Source: Chromatium okenii
Lineage (GTDB): Bacteria > Pseudomonadota > Gammaproteobacteria > Chromatiales > Chromatiaceae
Reading direction: 5' to 3'
Assembly: GCF_002958735.1 (NCBI RefSeq)
Contig: NZ_PPGH01000037.1
Span: 884,001-948,000 of the forward strand
DNA: 64,000 nt
Of the stretch, positions 1-10,150 are shown in pieces. Every line of letters begins with the position of its first letter. Positions within the stretch are counted from its first letter, which is position 1. The position numbers were made by a program, and so were the translations under genes. Below the pieces are notes generated by a model, which was not told the DNA's origin, searched no databases, and was given only the letters and a program-made list of their open reading frames with translations.

Positions 1-122
1 ATAGTCCAGAGCGTGGATTTGTAGAACGCACTTCAGCGGCAATTATCGTTTTATTAGCCTTTCTCTTTTTAATGAATCTCGCCGCTGTGTTATTACGGCG
101 CAAATTCGAGCGGCGCTGGTAG
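1..122 (+). CDS. pstA: PstA, phosphate ABC transporter permease (C-terminal 39 residues)
   Basis: The first 122 bases encode, from base 3, the end of a membrane protein: a hydrophobic segment with the pattern LLAFLFLMNLAAV followed by a basic tail ending RRKFERRW and a TAG stop at 120-122. PstA permeases usually end with a last transmembrane helix and a basic tail of this sort. PstA and PstC form the inner-membrane channel of the high-affinity phosphate importer. It is followed after 22 bases by pstB in the same direction, which supports the call. The rest of the gene is outside the window. Confidence 0.85.
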   Translation, partial: SPERGFVERTSAAIIVLLAFLFLMNLAAVLLRRKFERRW

Positions 123-144
123 CGCAATTGAGGCTTAAATCACA

Positions 145-1026
145 ATGAATAGCACAGTGGAAACAATGGATAAAGCAATGAGCGTCATGAGTTCCGTTGA
201 ATTAGCCAGTGCGCAGCATTCACGGGAAACAGTTGGCGATTTTACTGCCGATGATCCGCGTATGACCTGCCGCAATGTCGATGTTTGGTATGGCAGCAAA
301 CAGGCAATTAAGGGTGTCAATTTAGATATCGGCAAAAATGAAGTCGTATCAATGATTGGACCATCTGGCTGCGGCAAATCTACTTTTTTACGCAGTCTTA
401 ATCGTATGAATGACACCATTCCGGGCTGTCGTGTCAGCGGTTCAATTAAATTGGATGGTGAAGAAATCTACGATAAAGGGCTTGATCCTGTGCCGTTACG
501 TGCTCGCGTTGGTATGGTGTTTCAAAAACCCAATCCTTTTCCCAAATCCATTTATGAAAACGTCGCCTATGGTCCGCGTATTCATGGCTTAACCAATAAC
601 AAAGCAGAACTTGATGAATTGATTGAATCGAGTTTGCAAAAAGCCGGACTTTGGAATGAAGTCAAGGATCGTTTAGATCAACCCGGCACAGGATTGTCTG
701 GTGGTCAACAGCAACGGTTGTGTATTGCGCGAACGATTGCCGTTTCTCCTGAAGTTATTTTAATGGATGAGCCTTGCTCGGCACTCGATCCAATCGCTAC
801 GGCAATTATTGAAGAATTGATTGATGAATTGCGCCAAAACTACAGCATTGCAATTGTCACACATTCGATGCAGCAAGCTGCTCGTGTATCCCAACGCACG
901 GCTTATTTTCATCTCGGCGATCTGATTGAAGTTGGTGAAACCAATCATATTTTCACTAACCCGCAGCATAAACTCACCGAAGATTATATTACCGGTCGTT
1001 TGGTTAGTTTTTGCCAATCCACATGA
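145..1026 (+). CDS. pstB: PstB, phosphate ABC transporter ATP-binding subunit
   Basis: ATPase subunit of the PstSCAB phosphate importer; it binds the cytoplasmic face of PstA/PstC and couples ATP hydrolysis to phosphate uptake. The 293-residue product has Walker [10 protein letters not shown] (residues 72-80), signature LSGGQQQR (184-191), Walker B VILMDEP (204-210), and an H-loop in VTHSMQQA. The PstB-typical stretches [10 protein letters not shown] and SALDPIAT are present. The roughly 35-residue N-terminal lead before the ABC fold is longer than in many PstB proteins, so an internal start at Met40 is possible. It lies between pstA and phoU, the usual pst order, and is likely co-transcribed with them under PhoB control, although I did not identify a Pho box. 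Confidence 0.97.
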   Translation: MNSTVETMDKAMSVMSSVELASAQHSRETVGDFTADDPRMTCRNVDVWYGSKQAIKGVNLDIGKNEVVSMIGPSGCGKSTFLRSLNRMNDTIPGCRVSGSIKLDGEEIYDKGLDPVPLRARVGMVFQKPNPFPKSIYENVAYGPRIHGLTNNKAELDELIESSLQKAGLWNEVKDRLDQPGTGLSGGQQQRLCIARTIAVSPEVILMDEPCSALDPIATAIIEELIDELRQNYSIAIVTHSMQQAARVSQRTAYFHLGDLIEVGETNHIFTNPQHKLTEDYITGRLVSFCQST

Positions 1027-1062
1027 TTACTTCATGCGCATTTCATTAGGCTGTAAATTCAA

Positions 1063-1824
1063 ATGCTAGACCCTAAACTTTCCAAATCTCCTGTTGACAT
1101 CGCCAGCGGTCACACCGTGCGCCGCTATGATGAAGAACTCGCTAAATTGCGGGGCATTATTTTGGAAATGGGTGAGCGCGTGGTTGAGCAAACGCAATCA
1201 GCGGTGGTTGCGTTGGTTGAGCGAATAGAATGCCAAGCCTATCGGGTGTTGGATCGTGAGCCGCTCATTGATTATTTATCGCTGGATGCAGATGAAGAAG
1301 TCTTTTGTATGATTGCGCGGCGACAACCAGCAGCAATTGATTTGCGGATTGTATTAGCGTTATCAAAAATTGCGGGTGAAGTAGAACGTGCTGGTGATAA
1401 AGCGGCGCGAATTGCGCGGCAGGCTTTAGAAACACTGACTTTATTAAATCCGGGTGCTGAATTGCCTTCTGATGATTTAAAAGAGCAATTACAGCAATTG
1501 AATGATAAAGCGTGCTGCATGTTTGAGCGCAGTATTCGTGCAGTTGCAACTTTTGATGTGAAGTTGGCGCTCGGTATTTTTGAAGATGAACCGAATTTAT
1601 ATCATGCTTCTAATGAAGTGCGTAAAATTCTAGGCGAATCGAATCAAGAGAGTTTAACGCCGCGTCAGGTCGTCTGTTTATTAACGACAGCTCATGCGCT
1701 TGAACGCATTGGTAATCATGCCAGCACCATTGCTGAACAAGTGATTTATGTTGCGTTGGGTCAAGATGTGCGTTATCGCAACCGCGAGATTTTAATTGAT
1801 ACGCTGCGCCATTATGGTTATTGA
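1063..1824 (+). CDS. phoU: PhoU, phosphate signalling protein
   Basis: PhoU is a helical-bundle protein that links the Pst transporter to the PhoR/PhoB two-component system and represses the Pho regulon when phosphate is plentiful. The 253-residue product shows the two-fold PhoU repeat, with the metal-site motif region DREPLIDYLSLDADEE in the first half and the LTTAHALERIGNHASTIAEQ block in the second. Length fits the family (about 235-245). It begins 36 bases after pstB and is probably the last gene of the pst operon; the next gene converges on it. Confidence 0.95.
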   Translation: MLDPKLSKSPVDIASGHTVRRYDEELAKLRGIILEMGERVVEQTQSAVVALVERIECQAYRVLDREPLIDYLSLDADEEVFCMIARRQPAAIDLRIVLALSKIAGEVERAGDKAARIARQALETLTLLNPGAELPSDDLKEQLQQLNDKACCMFERSIRAVATFDVKLALGIFEDEPNLYHASNEVRKILGESNQESLTPRQVVCLLTTAHALERIGNHASTIAEQVIYVALGQDVRYRNREILIDTLRHYGY

Positions 1825-1839
1825 GCGCAGCAGTATTTT

Positions 1840-2649
1840 TTAATGCGAAATGCGGGCATGAAAAAACATATCGTAAAGCGTTAATGCAATTTCAACCACA
1901 ATTAAAACCACGATATACCACTCGACACGAATACTGCGTTTGCTTTGCAATAAATCAAGTAAGGTGCCCGCAGTATCGTTAATTAAGGCTAATTTGCGTT
2001 CTAATGCAACCTGACGTTCACGAATTTCGTATTCAGCTTCTAAATTGAGATAAAGCCGCTCTAAGTCGCTGCGTTCCCAAATCACCTCTGGTTTATCACC
2101 CACTTCTCCGCGCCCGACCATTTCTTGTTGAATAGCTAAGGCTTCGCCAATTTGTCGAATGAGGGTTTTCGCATCGCTATTGCCGCGCCCATGACGGCGC
2201 AGGCGATTGGCGAGTGGTTCAATACGATCAAACGCACTTGCAACGCGGGATTCTTGTTCGGCAAGCAATACGCTTTTACCAAGAATATCGGCAATCACTT
2301 GTAACCGTGCAATTTCGGTATTTAATAATACGACGCGATCGCGTTCAACGCCTTCAGTGCGTTTAGGATCAATGGTGAGTAGCAGGTCTTCGTGTTCAGT
2401 GCGTTCCAGTGGTTCTTTCACAAAAGCGCGAAGTTGTGCAACAAAAGTGATTTCATCAGCTGGCGCGACGCCAAATAAAACTACTGCGCCAGAACGCAAT
2501 AATACGGCATGACCACCATTTGCTACTGCAACCACCAATGGGTTGATGGCTAATGGCTCGAATTGGTCAAGGCGACGGGGATCAAGATAGCGACCTAATA
2601 ATAGTGCGCGGGCTTTTAATTCAAAATGCGGATGTTCTGTTGTTGACAC
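1840..2649 (-). CDS. RMD1/DUF155 family membrane protein
   Basis: A 269-residue protein of the RMD1 (DUF155, YagE) family, known from yeast Rmd1/Rmd8 and many bacteria; the bacterial function is not established. Recognisable features are the N-terminal alpha/beta part with AVLLRSGAVVLFGVAP, the middle region SVLLAEQESRVASAFDRIEPLA, a helical stretch rich in Glu and Arg, and a single C-terminal transmembrane helix (WYIVVLIVVEIALTLYDMF, about residues 244-262) that would anchor it in the inner membrane. It converges on phoU with 15 bases between the stop codons and has no obvious operon partner. Family assignment is from the conserved central block and C-terminal anchor. Confidence 0.85.
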   Translation of the reverse strand: MSTTEHPHFELKARALLLGRYLDPRRLDQFEPLAINPLVVAVANGGHAVLLRSGAVVLFGVAPADEITFVAQLRAFVKEPLERTEHEDLLLTIDPKRTEGVERDRVVLLNTEIARLQVIADILGKSVLLAEQESRVASAFDRIEPLANRLRRHGRGNSDAKTLIRQIGEALAIQQEMVGRGEVGDKPEVIWERSDLERLYLNLEAEYEIRERQVALERKLALINDTAGTLLDLLQSKRSIRVEWYIVVLIVVEIALTLYDMFFHARISH

Positions 2650-2745
2650 GGGATTTGTGCTGCTGCAATTACATGAGTAATTTAATCTAACACCAACACA
2701 AAATCGGATGTGTGAATTTTATAAGACCAATTGCGTTTCGCTTTT

Positions 2746-5700
2746 TCAGGTTTCAAGCAACTTTACGCGAAACCATAGTGAATATAACGCAGGCAGAAAT
2801 AGCAAGGTAATTGCGGTTCCTACAATAATTCCGCCAATTAACACATACGCCAATGGTCCCCAAAAAGTATCAGTTGCTAATGGCATAAACGCGAATACCG
2901 CAGCCGCTGCGGTTAAAATAACTGGACGTGCGCGGGCGACTGTTGCTTCCACCACTGCGGCGGAGATTTCCATTCCTTGACGCCGATTTTCAATAATTTG
3001 CTGCGTTAAAATCAGCGTATTGCGCATTAAAATTCCCGCCAATCCAATCAAGCCGAGCAGCGCCACAAAGCCAAACGGTTGATGACCAATGAGCAGCGCC
3101 AGCACTGCGCCAATCACGCCCAGCGGCGCTGTGGCGACGACCATCACCGTGCCAGCAAAACTGCGCATTTGCAGCATGATGAGCGTCAACATCAGCGCCA
3201 GCATGATCGGTTGCACCCGCTGAATCGACACATCGGCCTTGCCCGATTGCTCCACTGCGCCGCCGATGTCGATCCGATACCCGGGCGGCAATTGCGCCCG
3301 CAAGGTTTCCAGTTGCGCCCAAATTGCGGCGGTCACATCCGGCGGTTGCGCGTGTTGCACCTCGGCATTGACGCCGATGAACGGCTCACGGTTGTAGCGT
3401 TTCAACACAGGGTCTTCAAACGCGACGGTCAGTAATCCTGCCTGCGCCAGCGTCAAGGTGCGTCCATCCGGCGTTTTCACTGTTAAATCAGCGAGATTGC
3501 CCGCACGATCTGCCTGCCCGGGCAGTCCGCGCACCACCAATTGCACGGCGCGAATATCCTCACGAATTTCGGTGGCGACCACGCCCGACAACTGATGTTG
3601 CAACTGCGCCGCCAATTCTCGCGGCGTCAAGCCGATCAAACGCAATCGCTCTGGATCAAGCGCCAGCCGCGCTACTGCGACACGCTCGCTCCATTCCAGA
3701 TGCGCATCCAGCGTATTGGGATGTGCGGCAACTTGCTGGCGCACCTGCTCGGCAATATCGCGCAGCTTGACGGGATCAGTGCCGATCACACGAAAACTCA
3801 CCGGCCAAATCACCGGCGGGCCATACAGCAACTTTTGCACTCGGACTCGCGCTTCGGGAAATTCACCAGCGTCAATGTGCGTTTGCAGCCGTGCCATCAG
3901 CGCATCTCGCGCCGCTGGGTTGTCGGCAACGGCGATCAATTTGGCAAAAGCGGGATTGGGCAATTCAGGATTGAGCGCGAGGAAAAAGCGCGGTGCACCT
4001 GCGCCGATGTAGGTTGACAACGAACGCACTCCGGGCGCGTGTTGCAAAATCGCTTCGACACGATCCGCGACCGTGGTCGTCAGGCGAATGCTGCTGCCTT
4101 CCGGCAGATAGATGTCAACGAGCACTTCTGGGCGGTCGGAGCTGGGAAAAAACTGTTTTTCCACTGGGCCGGCGAGTCCGGTAATTGCCAGCGCCAGCAC
4201 GCCAAAAGTCGCTGCGACGACCAGCACTTTGTGCCGCACACAGCCGCGAATCAGTTGGCGCAGGCGGCGATACATGGGCGTGTCGTATAAATCGCCCCAG
4301 CCCGGTTTTGATAAATCCCCCCCACCCCCCTTTTTCAAAGGGGGGCTTTCTGATTCTCCCCCCTTTGGAAAAGGGGGGCGGGGGGAATTTGATGCGGACG
4401 CAGCAGCAGCGTTCCCAAATACGGCGTAAATGTCACCGCCACCACCCACGAAATCAGCAGCGCAAATGCCAACACCCAAAAGATGTTGCCGGCATATTCG
4501 CCGACGCCAGACTGCGCAAAGCCAATCGGCACAAAACCCACCACCGTAATCAGCGTTCCGCTCAACATCGGCGCTGCCGTCACCGTCCACGCATGAGCAG
4601 CAGCGCGGAGCCGATCCCAGCCTTCTTCCATTTTGACCAGCATCATTTCAATCGCAATGATCGCGTCATCGACCAGCAGGCCCAGCGCGATAATCAACGC
4701 GCCGAGTGACACGCGATCCAAATTGACGCCGCGAATCAGCATCAGCAAAAAGGTCAGCCCCAACGTCAGTGGAATCGCAATGCCGACGACCAGCCCAGCT
4801 CGCCAACCCAGCGCGAGAAAACTCACCAGCATCACCACGCCGACTGCAACCATGAATTTGATTTGAAACAGATTCACGGCGTGGACAATCGCGTCGGCTT
4901 GATTGGTCAACTGCACCAATTCAAATCCCAGCGGCAAATCGGTTTCCAGCTGGCTGATGAATGCGGTCAAGCGTTGGCCGAGATTCAAGCCGTTTTCGCC
5001 GAGCCGCATCACCACGCCGAGCAGCACTGCATCCTGACCGCCGGAACGCACGATGTAGCCGGGCGGGTCTTCATAACCGCGTTTCACTTCGGCGATTTCC
5101 CCAAGTAAAACAAGCTGCTCGCCAACGCGCAGCGGCACTCGTTTGATCGCTTCGACATCGGTCAACGTGTTATCCGGGCGCAAATACAGCCGAGGCGCAG
5201 CAGTCTCAATCACGCCCGCTGGCAGCAACCGATTTTGGGCATCCAACGCATCGCGCACTGCTTCCGGCGTGATGCCGAGCGTCGCCAGCCGCGCTGGATC
5301 AAGTTCCACAAAAAACCGCTGCGGACGTTCGCCCAGCACCCGCACTTTTTGCACTCCTTCCACTCGCGCCAGCCGATCACGAATCTGCTCGGCCTCGCGC
5401 ACCAGCAAACGCGGCGGCAATTTCGGCGCAGACAGCGCATACAGCGCGAAATACACATCAGAAAATTCATCATTCACAAAAGGGCCGCGCACTCCGCTGG
5501 GCAAATTGCCCGCCTCGTCGCTCATGCGTTTACGCACCTGATAAAACAAATCCGGCACTCGCGCTGCTGGCGTGTAATCCTGAAATTCCACCAATAAATC
5601 AACGCGCCCGGGTCGCGCCGTCGTTTCCACGCGGTAAAAATAATCGACTTCAGAAATGCGTTTTTCCAACGGCTCGGCGACCAATTCCTGCATCTGCGCC

Positions 5701-5888
5701 GCGCTCGCGCCCGGCCAGTGCGCCGTCACCACCAGCACCCGCATGACAAATGCTGGGTCTTCGGCTCGCCCCAAATTGAGAAACGCCAGCGTTCCGGCAA
5801 CCGCCGTGACAAGAATAAAAAACAGCGTCACTGACCGCTCGCGTACCGCCAGCGCGGAGAGATTGAAGCCCGTAGGGTGCTGATTCAT
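2746..5888 (-). pseudogene. RND (HAE1-type) efflux transporter permease, split at an inserted palindromic repeat
   Basis: AcrB-like proton-driven inner-membrane efflux permease, read as two halves. The first (5888 to about 4395) has the first transmembrane helix after ALAVRERSVTLFFILV, the porter-domain start, and helices 2-6 with LIIALGLLVDDAIIAIE, the segment that holds the proton-relay aspartates. The second (about 4310 to 2746) runs from YDTPMYRRLRQLIRG through the second porter half and helices 8-12. The frame changes inside a palindromic repeat at 4313-4390, which lies in the cytoplasmic linker between the halves; adding one base in its G/C runs would give one protein of about 1,045 residues, normal for the family. 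The start is 5 bases after the rdgB stop. No membrane-fusion partner is adjacent, so substrate and partners are unknown. Confidence 0.85.
4313..4390. repeat. GC-rich interspersed palindromic repeat inside the RND gene
   Basis: Two 21-bp hairpin units, each nine bases CCCCCCTTT, three spacer bases and AAAGGGGGG, lie at 4325-4345 and 4358-4378. They are separated by 12 bases and bordered by further C runs on the left and G runs on the right, so that the whole block is itself an inverted repeat. On the minus strand it translates as short PPFPKGG and PPLKKGG repeats, a type of element I know as an interspersed repeat in cyanobacteria and some gammaproteobacteria. Only this copy is seen in the window. 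Confidence 0.8.
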
Positions 5889-5893
5889 TTGAA

Positions 5894-6497
5894 TTATTCC
5901 AACGCGGCGCGTAATTGCCGCAACGCCTGTCCACGATGACTGAGTTCATTTTTGATCGCTGGATCCAATTCGGCGAGCTGCAACCGTGGTCGGCACAAAG
6001 AAAATTGGATCGTAGCCAAACCCGTGAGCGCCACGCGGCGCAGTGAGAATTTGCCCTTCCCAAGTTCCCTGACAAATCAACGGCATCGGATCGGCAGCGT
6101 GACGCAAATACACCAGCACACATTGAAACCGCGCCGAGCGTTCGGCGTCGGGCAGTCCGTCTAAATCCGCCAACAGCTTGATTAAGTTGGCTTCATCAGA
6201 TGCGCCAGCACCCGCGTAACGCGCCGAATAAATGCCCGGCGCTCCGCGCAGCGCGTCTACTTCAATGCCCGAATCGTCGGCGATGGCGGCTAAACCGCTG
6301 ATTTGCGCGGCGTGACGGGCTTTGATGATCGCGTTTTCGACGAAACTCAAACCGGTTTCTTCCACTTCGCCAACGCCGTATTCACGCTGCGGCACGACCT
6401 GAATTCGCGCTCCGGCGAGCAGTTGCCCGATTTCGCGCACCTTGCCGGCGTTGTTGCTGGCTAACACGATCACTTCGCCGTTATGTGTTTGTTTCAT
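5894..6497 (-). CDS. rdgB: RdgB, XTP/dITP pyrophosphatase (C-terminal frameshifts)
   Basis: House-cleaning nucleotide pyrophosphatase that hydrolyses dITP, XTP and related non-canonical purine nucleotides to the monophosphates. The sequence has the family N-terminus [17 protein letters not shown], the central [24 protein letters not shown], and [11 protein letters not shown]. After FFVP near 5975 the frame is lost twice within about 20 bases; the continuation in the shifted frame reads [19 protein letters not shown] and ends at a TAA at 5894-5896, giving the usual length of about 200 residues. Both shifts look like single missing bases. The gene follows rph by 17 bases, a common gammaproteobacterial arrangement, and is followed at once by the RND gene. 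Confidence 0.9.
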
Positions 6498-6514
6498 CGC
6501 AATAAACCTGTCAG

Positions 6515-7234
6515 TTATTCAGCAGCCAGCGCCGCACGTTGCGCGGTCTGAAGTTGCGCAATGCCCGCCGTGCCCAGCGCCAGCAGCGCGTCCAATTCCT
6601 CGCGGCTAAAGGCCACGCCCTCGGCAGTGCCCTGAACTTCGATAAAACGCCCGTTGCCGTCCATGACCAAATTCATGTCCGTTTCGGCAGTGCTGTCTTC
6701 GGTGTAATCGAGATCAAGCACTGGAATTCCTTGAACAATTCCGACGGAGACTGCCGCGATTTGCGTTTGGATCGGATCAAACGCCAGCTCGCCCCGCGCC
6801 AGCAATTGGTCAATCGCATCGCGCAGCGCCAGCCATGCGCCGGTAATCGACGCGGTGCGTGTGCCGCCGTCGGCCTGCAACACGTCGCAATCCAAGGTAA
6901 TTGTCCGTTCGCCAAGCGCCCGCAAATCCACGGCTGCCCGCAGCGAGCGTCCGATCAAGCGTTGAATTTCTAGTGTGCGTCCGCTTTGTTTCCCTTTTGC
7001 TGCTTCGCGGGCGGTGCGTTGATTGGTGGCGCGGGGCAACATGCCATATTCCGCCGTGATCCAGCCTTTCCCCTGACCGCGCAAAAACGGCGGGACTTGA
7101 TTTTCGACGCTGGCGGTGCACAGAACGCGAGTGTCGCCGCATTCGATCAATACCGAACCTTCGGCATGGCGAGTGAAACTGCGGGTGAAACGCAATGGGC
7201 GTAATTCATCAGGACGGCGTTGGGAAGGTCGCAT
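6515..7234 (-). CDS. rph: RNase PH
   Basis: Phosphate-dependent 3'-5' exoribonuclease that trims tRNA precursors and takes part in RNA turnover; the active form is a ring of six. The 239-residue product has the family pattern: [20 protein letters not shown] at the start, [17 protein letters not shown], the phosphate-binding [14 protein letters not shown], and the conserved [19 protein letters not shown]. Length is typical (about 238). It is the first gene of an rph-rdgB pair on the minus strand, with the kinase gene ending 32 bases upstream. Confidence 0.97.
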   Translation of the reverse strand: MRPSQRRPDELRPLRFTRSFTRHAEGSVLIECGDTRVLCTASVENQVPPFLRGQGKGWITAEYGMLPRATNQRTAREAAKGKQSGRTLEIQRLIGRSLRAAVDLRALGERTITLDCDVLQADGGTRTASITGAWLALRDAIDQLLARGELAFDPIQTQIAAVSVGIVQGIPVLDLDYTEDSTAETDMNLVMDGNGRFIEVQGTAEGVAFSREELDALLALGTAGIAQLQTAQRAALAAE

Positions 7235-7266
7235 GGGTTTTTATTTTCTAATCAATCGGTTGAGAA

Positions 7267-8229
7267 TTAGGGTTCGTGGCGTTGCGACGACGAATCGTTT
7301 GGACGCGGACGGTATAAATCGGCGGCATGTTGCGTTAGCACGTTCAATAATTCGGCGGCATCTTGCGGACGCTGATCGGGTTCCATTTTTAGCGCCCAAT
7401 CCACTGCCTCCAGTAAAAATGTTGGATAACGTCCTTTGAGCGCAACGACAGTAGGAACAAGCATGTCGAGCTTTTGGCGCTCGGTCGCAGGAATCGGAGT
7501 GCGTCCTTCCATGCAGGCACGAATGCTCGCGCCGACTGCGTAAACATCGGTCCACGGGCCAATGCGCCCCGCTTGAAAATACTGTTCTACCGGTGAAAAC
7601 CCGGCGGTGATGACCTGACCGCCGCGTGGTCGTTCTCGATTGAGCGGATGCACCGCGCCGAGATCGAGCAGCAGCGGCTGATGTCCGTGACGCAGATGAA
7701 TGTTTCCGGGTTTCACATCGAGATGCACCATTGCGTTGCGATGCAGCAGCGCCAGCGCGTCCAGAATCGGAATAAACACTTCTAAAATAAAGGTGGTGCT
7801 TAATCCGCCTTTGCGTTCCTGCAAATAGGTTCCGAGATTGCGCCCGCGCTCGTTGGGCATGACCAAATAGCCGGTGTCATACGCCAGAATGAACGACAAC
7901 ACCCGCACGATATTGGGATGCCGCAACATCGCCAACGCTTTAACCTCTTGAAAAAATAGCTTTTTGCCATAATAGAGGCTTTCGGTATAGTCAAACCGAA
8001 TCGGCACCACCCGCAACAAATGATCGCGGCGAGCGATACGATTCGGCATGTATTCTTTGATGACCACTTCCTCGCCGCTTTCTTCATCGGCTGCCAGATA
8101 AATCAAACTAAAACCGCCTTTCGCAATGGACTTGATGACGCGATAAGCGCCGACGGGAGTGCCGGGGGAAGGGTCTCGCGGGCATTGGCCATAATGAAGG
8201 GCGTGGTTTTCCGATAAACGCTGATTCAA
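7267..8229 (-). CDS. Hanks-type Ser/Thr protein kinase
   Basis: A cytoplasmic eukaryote-like kinase of 320 residues consisting of the catalytic domain alone, with no transmembrane or sensor segment. Visible kinase elements are the glycine-rich loop IAKGGFSLIY (about residues 35-44), the ATP-anchoring lysine in VVIKEY (Lys58), a helix-C Glu95, the catalytic loop HLDVKPGN (Asp171, in place of HRD), DLG (189-191, in place of DFG), and WTDVYAVGA in the activation-lobe helix. These substitutions are common in bacterial kinases of this group and all catalytic residues are kept, so it is probably active. It lies upstream of rph-rdgB on the same strand; substrates are unknown and no partner phosphatase is seen in the window. 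Confidence 0.92.
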   Translation of the reverse strand: MNQRLSENHALHYGQCPRDPSPGTPVGAYRVIKSIAKGGFSLIYLAADEESGEEVVIKEYMPNRIARRDHLLRVVPIRFDYTESLYYGKKLFFQEVKALAMLRHPNIVRVLSFILAYDTGYLVMPNERGRNLGTYLQERKGGLSTTFILEVFIPILDALALLHRNAMVHLDVKPGNIHLRHGHQPLLLDLGAVHPLNRERPRGGQVITAGFSPVEQYFQAGRIGPWTDVYAVGASIRACMEGRTPIPATERQKLDMLVPTVVALKGRYPTFLLEAVDWALKMEPDQRPQDAAELLNVLTQHAADLYRPRPNDSSSQRHEP

Positions 8230-8317
8230 TTCGCCCCGTATAATAACGCGATCGTGCGCTTAGATAACCACGCTGTATTCACGCCGTTTACACGGCTTTA
8301 AGAGAAGTTTATTCACC

Positions 8318-9184
8318 ATGATTAAAAGCATGACTGCCTTCGCCCGTGAGTCCCGCAGTGACGAGTTTGGCGAACTGACTTGGGAATTGCGCACCGTCAA
8401 CCATCGGTATTTGGAGCCGCATCTGCGCCTGCCCGAAGAGCTGCGTTCACTGGATGTTGCAGTGCGCACCCGTCTTGCTGCGCGTTTGCAACGCGGCAAA
8501 GTGGATTGCAATTTGCGCTATGTTCCCGCAATCGGCACGGTCGGCAGTTTGCGAATTAACCGCCCATTTGTGGAACAACTGCTGCTCGCCGGACACGAAA
8601 TCGGGCAGATGATCGGGCGCGGCGTGGAGCCGTCGCCGTTTGAACTGCTGCGCTGGCCGGGCGTGTTGCAAGAAAAAGATACTGACCCCAATCAACTGAT
8701 GACGGCAGCACTGGAACTGCTGGAAGTTGCCATTGACACGCTGCTGGCAACCCGCGAGCGCGAAGGTGCGCGATTGGAAGTGCTGCTGCGTGACCGCTGC
8801 GACCGCTTGGAGGAAAGTGTGACGCGAGTGCGGGCGCAGATGCCCAACGTGCTGGGCAACGTCCGGCAGCGGCTGGCGGAGCGGCTGGCGGAATTGCGGG
8901 CAGAACTTGATCCGCAACGGCTGGAGTTGGAAATGTCGCTGCTGGCAGCCAAGCTCGATGTCGATGAAGAAATGGATCGGTTGGAAGCCCACGCTGCCGA
9001 AGTCCGCGAAGTGTTGACGCGCAATGAACCGGTCGGTCGCCGTTTGGATTTTCTGATGCAGGAACTCAACCGCGAGGCCAATACGCTCGGCTCGAAATCC
9101 GCTGATGTCGCCGTGACGCGGGAAGCAGTGGAAATGAAAGTGTTGATCGAACAGATGCGCGAGCAGATTCAAAATCTGGAATAA
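8318..9184 (+). CDS. yicC: YicC family endoribonuclease/stress protein
   Basis: YicC-family protein (288 residues) with the N-terminal block MIKSMTAFARES, the segment TWELRTVNHRYLEPHLRLPEE, and the C-terminal DUF1732 block with RLDFLMQELNREANTLGSKS. Members are oligomeric endoribonucleases linked to RNA decay in E. coli. Length is typical. It precedes gmk by 6 bases; the yicC-gmk-rpoZ-spoT order is conserved in this part of the Gammaproteobacteria. The divergent kinase starts 88 bases away, so the promoters of both units must lie in 8230-8317. Confidence 0.95.
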   Translation: MIKSMTAFARESRSDEFGELTWELRTVNHRYLEPHLRLPEELRSLDVAVRTRLAARLQRGKVDCNLRYVPAIGTVGSLRINRPFVEQLLLAGHEIGQMIGRGVEPSPFELLRWPGVLQEKDTDPNQLMTAALELLEVAIDTLLATREREGARLEVLLRDRCDRLEESVTRVRAQMPNVLGNVRQRLAERLAELRAELDPQRLELEMSLLAAKLDVDEEMDRLEAHAAEVREVLTRNEPVGRRLDFLMQELNREANTLGSKSADVAVTREAVEMKVLIEQMREQIQNLE

Positions 9185-9190
9185 ATTCCC

Positions 9191-9802
9191 ATGAACGACG
9201 GTCTACTTTTCATCATTTCTGCGCCATCTGGCGCAGGCAAAACCAGTTTAATCAAAGCGTTAATCACTCGTGACGCGAGCTTGTCGCTGTCGATTTCGTG
9301 CACCACGCGAACGCAGCGCGAAGGTGAAATCGACGGCGTGCATTATCACTTTCTCGATCACACTGGCTTTGCGCAGGCAGTCACCGCTGGCGCATTTTTG
9401 GAACACGCCGAGGTGTTCGGCAACCATTACGGCACTCGGGAAGCGGATGTTCGCGCCTGTTTAGCGGCTGGGCGCGAGCTGATTTTGGAAATTGATTGGC
9501 AAGGTGCGCAGCAGGTGCGGGCGCGATTTCCGGCAGCGATCAGCATTTTCGTCGCGCCGCCGAGCATTGCCGAATTAGAACGGCGATTGAATGGGCGTGG
9601 CACTGACAATGCGGACGTGATTGCTCGACGCATGGCGCAGGCGCATTCCGATTTGACGCATTACACAGAATACGATTATGTCGTCATCAATGATGATTTC
9701 GATGCAGCATTAAATGCGCTGGCAGCAATTATTAGCGCCGAACGGTTGCGGCTGGCGCGGCAGCAATCCTCTTTAACCGAGTTATTCAGTCATTTGAATT
9801 GA
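9191..9802 (+). CDS. gmk: Guanylate kinase
   Basis: Transfers phosphate from ATP to GMP to give GDP, an essential step of guanine nucleotide synthesis. The 203-residue protein has the P-loop [10 protein letters not shown] (residues 11-20), the GMP-binding region [19 protein letters not shown], and the lid/core part [13 protein letters not shown]. Length matches the family (about 205). The start is fixed by the P-loop position and by its spacing from yicC. It is in the yicC-gmk-rpoZ-spoT operon. Confidence 0.98.
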   Translation: MNDGLLFIISAPSGAGKTSLIKALITRDASLSLSISCTTRTQREGEIDGVHYHFLDHTGFAQAVTAGAFLEHAEVFGNHYGTREADVRACLAAGRELILEIDWQGAQQVRARFPAAISIFVAPPSIAELERRLNGRGTDNADVIARRMAQAHSDLTHYTEYDYVVINDDFDAALNALAAIISAERLRLARQQSSLTELFSHLN

Positions 9803-9821
9803 GTTTTTAGGAGTATTTGAG

Positions 9822-10109
9822 ATGGCACGTATTACCGTTGAAGACTGTTTGAAGCATGTCGATAACCGCTTTAATTTGGTGTTATTAGCGACGAAACGAG
9901 CGCGGCAATTGTCGCATCGTGTGGAACCGCTATTGCCGTGGGCGAATGATAAACCGACGGTGATGGCACTGCGGGAAATTGCAGCGGGTTACATTTCTGA
10001 TGCGATGGTAACGGCAGCGCAGCGTGAAATTGATGAAACCGCCGCAGCATTACAACAAGCCATCGCAGCGGGATTTGTCAATCGCGCAAACGATGATGCA
10101 ACCAGTTAA
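9822..10109 (+). CDS. rpoZ: RNA polymerase omega subunit
   Basis: Small subunit that helps assemble RNA polymerase and in proteobacteria contributes a ppGpp binding site. The 95-residue product has the conserved start [30 protein letters not shown] with the motif RARQL. An AGGAG ribosome-binding site lies about 10 bases before the ATG. It stands between gmk and spoT, its usual place. Confidence 0.98.
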   Translation: MARITVEDCLKHVDNRFNLVLLATKRARQLSHRVEPLLPWANDKPTVMALREIAAGYISDAMVTAAQREIDETAAALQQAIAAGFVNRANDDATS

Positions 10110-10150
10110 GCTGTTGATTTGCTAAACTTTTAGAATAGGTTTTATCACCG

